Assembly (NCBI RefSeq): GCF_003697845.1
Contig: NZ_RDQE01000013.1
Coordinates: 33,429 to 97,428, forward strand
Reading direction: 5' to 3'
DNA: 64,000 nt
Origin: Halobellus captivus
GTDB lineage: Archaea > Halobacteriota > Halobacteria > Halobacteriales > Haloferacaceae
Shown piece after piece: positions 60,246-64,000 of this stretch. The notes beneath the pieces are model-generated. The model made no database searches and was not told the DNA's origin. It saw only the letters and a list, made by a program, of their open reading frames with translations. Position 1 is the stretch's first letter. Each line of letters opens with the position of its first letter. The position numbers were made by a program, and so were the translations under genes.

Positions 60246-61307
60246 ATGGACGGACCGCTGTGGATCGACACGCACGCGCCGGAGCTGTCGGAGATCCGTC
60301 AGACCGATGCCCGCGACCGGCTCCGCCGGGCGGTCGACGAGCCGATGAACCTCGTCGTCCAGGGGCCGCCGGGTGCCGGGAAGACGGCCGCGACGCGGGC
60401 GCTGGCGCGGGAGTCACACGCCGACCCCGAGAGCGACCTGATCGAGATCAACGTCGCGGACTTCTTCGGCCGGACGAAAAAGGAGATCCGGACCGATCCC
60501 CGCTTCGAGGGCTTCCTCCAGGGGAGGAGCCGGATGGCGAAACGCGACATGATAAACCACGTCCTCACCGAGTCGGCCTCCTACGCGCCGATGTCGGGCG
60601 AGTACAAGACGGTGCTCCTCGACAACGCCGAGTCCATCCGCGAGGACTTCCAGCAGGCGCTGCGCCGGGTGATGGAGAAACACCACCGGACGACCCAGTT
60701 CGTGGTCGCCACCCGCCAGCCCTCGAAGCTCATCGCGCCGATCCGGTCGCGGTGTTTCCCGATCCGGCTGCGCGCGCCGACCACCGACGAGACGATCGAC
60801 GTGCTCGAGACGGTCTGCGACCGGGAGGAGGTCGAGTACGACGCCGACGGGCTGGAGTTCGTCGCCAGCGCGGCCGGCGGCGACCTCAGACGCGCGATCC
60901 TCGCGGCACAGACGACCGCCGTGGAGGGCGAGGAGATCACCATGACGACCGCCTACGAGACGCTCGGCGAGGTGGGTGACGACGACGCGATCCGCGAGGC
61001 GCTCGCGGCCGCCCGCGAGGGGGACCTGAAGGACGCCCGGAGCACCCTCGACGACCTCCTCGACGAGGGGGGCTACGACGGCCCGGGACTGCTCCGCGAG
61101 ACGCTGCGGGTCGCGCGGGCGGGCTCGGCGTACGGCGGCGACGACCTCGCCCGGCTCCACAAGATCGCCGGCGAGGCGGACCTGGCGTTGACCGAGGGGC
61201 TCGACGACCGGCTCCACCTCACCCATCTGCTCGCGGCGTGGGCCGCGGGGCGGACCGAGCTCCACGCCGCGTTCCACGAACCCGACCCCGCGGAGGCGAA
61301 CGCGTGA
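60246..61307 (+). CDS. rfcC: Replication factor C small-subunit paralogue (RfcC-like)
   Basis: 353 residues. Clamp-loader AAA+ protein: Walker A GPPGAGKT (40-47), SRC motif in IRSRCFPIRL, and a C-terminal helical collar. The Walker B region reads LLDNAES (Asp126-Asn127-Ala-Glu129) where active small subunits have DEAD, and the sensor-1 asparagine is replaced (VVATRQPS). It may therefore bind but not hydrolyse ATP well, a specialised subunit beside standard RfcA/RfcB. The gene is coupled to the archaetidylserine decarboxylase gene by GTGA. Confidence 0.85.
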   Translation: MDGPLWIDTHAPELSEIRQTDARDRLRRAVDEPMNLVVQGPPGAGKTAATRALARESHADPESDLIEINVADFFGRTKKEIRTDPRFEGFLQGRSRMAKRDMINHVLTESASYAPMSGEYKTVLLDNAESIREDFQQALRRVMEKHHRTTQFVVATRQPSKLIAPIRSRCFPIRLRAPTTDETIDVLETVCDREEVEYDADGLEFVASAAGGDLRRAILAAQTTAVEGEEITMTTAYETLGEVGDDDAIREALAAAREGDLKDARSTLDDLLDEGGYDGPGLLRETLRVARAGSAYGGDDLARLHKIAGEADLALTEGLDDRLHLTHLLAAWAAGRTELHAAFHEPDPAEANA

Positions 61308-61936
61308 GCCGGAACCCCCCGCTCGCTCGGGTCCTCCCGTTCGACGTGGTCGACGACGCCTGGCGGCTGGTGCTCGTCCCGGCGCTCGCGGCGGCCGTCG
61401 CCCTCCCGTTCCTCCCGCCGGTCGGACTCGGGCTGGTCGCGCTCGCGCTCGGCGTTCTCTGGTTTCACCGCGACCCGGAGCGGACGCCGCCCGACCCGGA
61501 GCGGGCGGTCGTCTCGCCCGCCGACGGCACCGTGAGCGTGGTGCGTGAGGAGGGGACGCGGATCCGCGTCGGAGTGTACATGAGCGCGACCGACGTCCAC
61601 GTCAACCGCGCGCCGATCGCCGGGGAAGTGCGGGAGGTCCGGCACCGACCCGGCGCGAACCGCCCGGCGTTCGACAAGGAGTCCGAGCGCAACGAGCAGG
61701 TCGCGATCGACTTCGGCGAGTACGAGCTGCTCGTCATCGCCGGCTGGTTCGCCCGCCGGATCCATTCCGCGGTCGAGGCCGGCGACCTCCTCGAGCGGGG
61801 CGACCGCGTCGGCCACGTCTCGTTCGGCTCGCGAGCCGACGTGGTGTTGCCGGCCGACGTCGACCGCGAGGACCTCCTCGTGCGCGAGGGCGACGCGGTC
61901 CGCGCGGGCGAGACGATCATCGCGGAACGGGAGTGA
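61304..61936 (+). CDS. asd: Archaetidylserine decarboxylase (PSD family)
   Basis: 210 residues. Makes archaetidylethanolamine from archaetidylserine. Membrane helices at about 25-53; conserved VSPADGTVSVV, YMSATDVHVNRAPIAG, and the self-cleavage site HVSFGSRADVVLP, where Gly175-Ser176 is cut to make the pyruvoyl group. GTG start overlaps the rfcC stop. The length is typical of the short archaeal/bacterial type. Confidence 0.9.
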   Translation: MSRNPPLARVLPFDVVDDAWRLVLVPALAAAVALPFLPPVGLGLVALALGVLWFHRDPERTPPDPERAVVSPADGTVSVVREEGTRIRVGVYMSATDVHVNRAPIAGEVREVRHRPGANRPAFDKESERNEQVAIDFGEYELLVIAGWFARRIHSAVEAGDLLERGDRVGHVSFGSRADVVLPADVDREDLLVREGDAVRAGETIIAERE

Positions 61937-62010
61937 GGGACGAACATTGGGGAACGGACGTGACTGACGAGTCGGCGGCTCGAGCAGTGCGATAGCACGA
62001 CACGTGTCTC

Positions 62011-62338
62011 GCGGTGGCGCGCGCCTCCGAGCGCCCGAGGGGCGCGAGGAGCGTCGCGCGAGGGACGCCGCGAGCGTAGCGAGCGGCGAGGCTGGGGAGG
62101 CGTGAGGTACGGTTGCGGTCCCGCGAGCGTGAGAGAGCGGGAGTACGGAAGTCGCAGCCCGCGCAGCGGAGCGAGCAGGAACGTCTTCCGGTAGTGCGGT
62201 TCGGGTGGACTCAAAGCCCCAACCGCTCGGCTCACGGCTTCGCCGTTCGCCAGTCGAGGGTTCCCCCCGGTCGCCCTCGCAGCAGCGAGGCGCTCCGCGC
62301 CTCCGACGGCCGGCGCTTTACGCTGGCGACGCCACCGC
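62011..62338 (+). repeat. MITE-like dispersed repeat, copy C
   Basis: Occupies most of the gene-free 61937-62481. Starts GCGGTGGC and ends GCCACCGC, exact terminal inverted repeats. Shares CGAGGCTGGGGAGGCGTGAG and GGGTGGACTCAAAGCCCCAA with the other copies; its interior differs most. The stretch 62339-62481 holds the promoter of the following gene (GCGTTTTGTGTACA). Confidence 0.75.
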
Positions 62339-62481
62339 GCTCGATCGTTGCTTCACCTGTATTGAGCGATTCTCAAGGAGCAACGCGTGTATGCGAACCG
62401 TTCTATGACACGGTGAGTCCACCGCATCCACGTCGGATCGCGGCCATAGCGTTTTGTGTACACGCGGAGACGGGACCGTGT

Positions 62482-63132
62482 ATGCCAGAAGAGACGGTCC
62501 ACGAGTCCGAACGGTCACGCAGTCGACAGGCGCTCGCAACCTACTTCCGACGGATCGCGAAGGCGTTGGGGCGCGGCGAACCCGTTCCCGTCGACGACGC
62601 CGGGACGGTCACCGTCGACCCGCCAGCCGAGCCGGAACTGGAGGTGGAGATCGAACGCGAGGGCGACACGGTCAGTCTCGACCTCGAGATGGAGTGGACG
62701 GAGGAGGAGGGCGACGTGGACCTCGACGCCGCCGCGAGCAAGGCGACCTTCGAGGTGTACGCCGACGCCGCGGACGAGTGGCGCTGGCGGCTCGTCCACG
62801 ACAACGGCAACGTGATCGCCGACGGCAGCCAGGGATACGCGGACCGGCGGGACGCCGAGAACGGCATCGAGTCGGTGAAGCGAAACGCGCCCGGCGGCCA
62901 CGTCGTCGACCTGAAGAACGACGAGGAGCCGCCCGAGGAAGGCGGCAGCAACGCCACGTTCGAGCTGTTCGAGGGCAAGGACGGGAAACGGCGCTGGCGG
63001 CTCGTCCACGACAACGGCAACATCATCGCCGACGGCGGCCAGGGGTACGCCTCCAAGCGGAACGCGGTCGGCGGCCTCCGGAGCGTGAAGTCGAACGCGC
63101 CGGGCGCGGCCGTCGAGGAAGTCGACGAGTAG
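62482..63132 (+). CDS. Amphi-Trp and HVO_2922-type repeat protein
   Basis: 216 residues. The N-terminal part (about 1-75) fits the amphi-Trp domain (ALATYFRRIAKALGRGEPVP, VSLDLEMEWTEEEG). Two YegP/HVO_2922-like repeats follow, about 78-130 and 148-205, each with WRWRLVHDNGNVIADGSQGY or RRWRLVHDNGNIIADGGQGY. The repeats form small beta-alpha dimers of unknown role. Common, abundant haloarchaeal protein type. Confidence 0.88.
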   Translation: MPEETVHESERSRSRQALATYFRRIAKALGRGEPVPVDDAGTVTVDPPAEPELEVEIEREGDTVSLDLEMEWTEEEGDVDLDAAASKATFEVYADAADEWRWRLVHDNGNVIADGSQGYADRRDAENGIESVKRNAPGGHVVDLKNDEEPPEEGGSNATFELFEGKDGKRRWRLVHDNGNIIADGGQGYASKRNAVGGLRSVKSNAPGAAVEEVDE

Positions 63133-63258
63133 GCGGGTGAGAGGGTGTCGTAGAGCCCTTATCAACGACTTAATGTTTGGGACATACTAGTGAACTATTC
63201 ATTAAAACGCGCTTGCGTGTAGGACGGATCGTTTGATCGAGACTGGATCGTTGCTGGC

Positions 63259-63500
63259 GCGGTGGCCGTCTCTGAAGCCCCACTCGCGAGGGCTCGCGCG
63301 ACTCGCTGCGGTCCTCGTCGCTCTCTTCGTTCACTCCTGCGGTCCTTACTTCCTCGAGCGTCGCCCTCGCGAGTGCCCCTTTGAGTCCCACCTCGCACGA
63401 CCCCGCACCTCACGCCTCCCCAGCCTCGCCGCTCACTTCGTTCGCGACGTCCCTCGCGGGCTCCTCGTGCCCTCCCGGGCACTCGGAGGCGCGCCACCGC
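63259..63500 (-). repeat. MITE-like dispersed repeat, copy D (inverted)
   Basis: 242 bp with exact 8-bp terminal inverted repeats GCGGTGGC (63259-63266) and GCCACCGC (63493-63500). Relative to copies A-C the core is inverted: CTCACGCCTCCCCAGCCTCG and CCCCTTTGAGTCCCACCTCG. Sits in the 487-bp gap before the last ORF. The most intact ends of the four. Confidence 0.8.
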
Positions 63501-63619
63501 AAAACGGATCGCCCGTTTCTTCGCCTGTCTTGAGCAAATCCCACATCAGGAGTCGTGTTTGGAGAGACCAACATTTCGTGAATCCGGACGATCACTCAGA
63601 TTGAAGTGTAGCGGTAGTG

Positions 63620-63928
63620 ATGGCAACGTCATCCATGGAACTCATCGATCTCATCGATAGAGATTGGAATAGTTACGAACGGAAGCGCTTCGTGAAGGAT
63701 GACACGAAGACGAAAACCGACGACTTTGACCCGGAGTCGTTCAAGCACGACGGGTTTGATGACCGGGAGAAGTACCTAAAGACGTATGTCCCGGCACTTG
63801 CTGACCCTGAACGTCTCAGGACTGAACTGAATGATTTCACTCCGCCGCGGGTGACTGCGATTAACGATTCACCATATCAGGCGCTTGTGATTCGCTACGG
63901 GATTCTCAGTCGATCACATCGGGTTTGA
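63620..63928 (+). CDS. Unrecognised low-GC ORF
   Basis: 102 residues, MATSSMELIDLIDRDWNSYE at the start, then DRNKYLKTYVPALADPERLR-like helical sequence. Lower GC and less acidic than host genes. No motif. It could be a small orphan gene or the start of a larger gene truncated by a stop at 63926. Confidence 0.45.
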   Translation: MATSSMELIDLIDRDWNSYERKRFVKDDTKTKTDDFDPESFKHDGFDDREKYLKTYVPALADPERLRTELNDFTPPRVTAINDSPYQALVIRYGILSRSHRV

Positions 63929-63936
63929 GTGAAAGT

Positions 63937-63974
63937 GTCTGCTTGGGAAGGGTGTGGAAGCTACCGAAGCAGAC
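63937..63974 (+). terminator. Hairpin after the last ORF
   Basis: GTCTGCTT (63937-63944) pairs with AAGCAGAC (63967-63974) around a 22-base loop, 9 bases after the ORF stop. Could be a terminator, a small-element terminal repeat or chance. Confidence 0.25.
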
Positions 63975-64000
63975 AGCGAGATAGAAGAAGAGCACCTCCT

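Noticed and set aside
1..64000. CRISPR arrays, rRNA genes, classical insertion sequences
   Set aside because: No regularly spaced repeats, no rRNA sequence and no DDE or HUH transposase motif were seen in the window.

Overview
The window comes from a haloarchaeal chromosome, probably a Halorubrum-like member of the Haloferacales. The signs are very high GC, an extremely acidic proteome, archaellins, an archaeal RecJ, a third clamp-loader subunit (RfcC type), archaetidylserine decarboxylase and amphi-Trp/HVO_2922-type proteins. The genus is inferred from style only.

Host left arm, 1-18341. Positions 1-2675 hold the end of an archaellum/chemotaxis cluster: an ArlC/E-like protein cut by the window edge, cheD, a double-domain cheC and cheY, all on the minus strand and partly overlapping. 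A large glycosylatable surface protein and a small zinc-ribbon membrane protein follow. Two archaellin genes (7022-8553) come next, with a small membrane protein, a winged-helix regulator, a KaiC-like ATPase and a HalX response regulator beside them. RecJ-like DHH nuclease, GH3 beta-glucosidase and a metY-metX operon lead to tRNA-Val(UAC).

Provirus, about 18366-59190 (40.8 kb). A complete-looking tailed-virus (caudovirus) genome lies between two copies of the 14-bp repeat GGAAAACGGTTTCT. One copy lies just upstream of the tRNA-Val 5' end and the other next to the integrase start. Left to right it has: MCM helicase behind a long inverted repeat (possible origin); a run of tiny overlapping genes, many with CxxC pairs, plus a minimal second tyrosine recombinase and an HNH protein; a packaging and head module (TerS, TerL, portal fused to a KTSC domain, XkdF-type protease-scaffold, HK97 capsid, connectors); and a tail module (gp10-like, tube, chaperone with a predicted -1 frameshift, tape measure, distal tail, a mosaic adhesin and a J-like protein). 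A control region with two paralogous HTH genes in opposite orientation and palindromic operators follows. Then come a minus-strand operon for a HerA-like ATPase with coiled coil and winged helix, a right arm of small genes, a PhiH1-type repressor beside a strongly structured RNA, and the integrase.

Host right arm, 59191-64000: DUF192 protein, SHOCT membrane protein, RfcC-like AAA protein, archaetidylserine decarboxylase, an amphi-Trp protein and an unrecognised low-GC ORF.

Three further patterns stand out. A MITE-like repeat family (four copies, 240-330 bp, terminal GCGGTGGC) occurs only in the host flanks. A second partial copy of the tRNA-Val 3' end suggests an earlier integration at the same locus. 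Two candidate structured RNAs lie in the provirus, at 25846-26160 and 54844-54923. All functional calls come from reading the sequence; no database or folding program was run.
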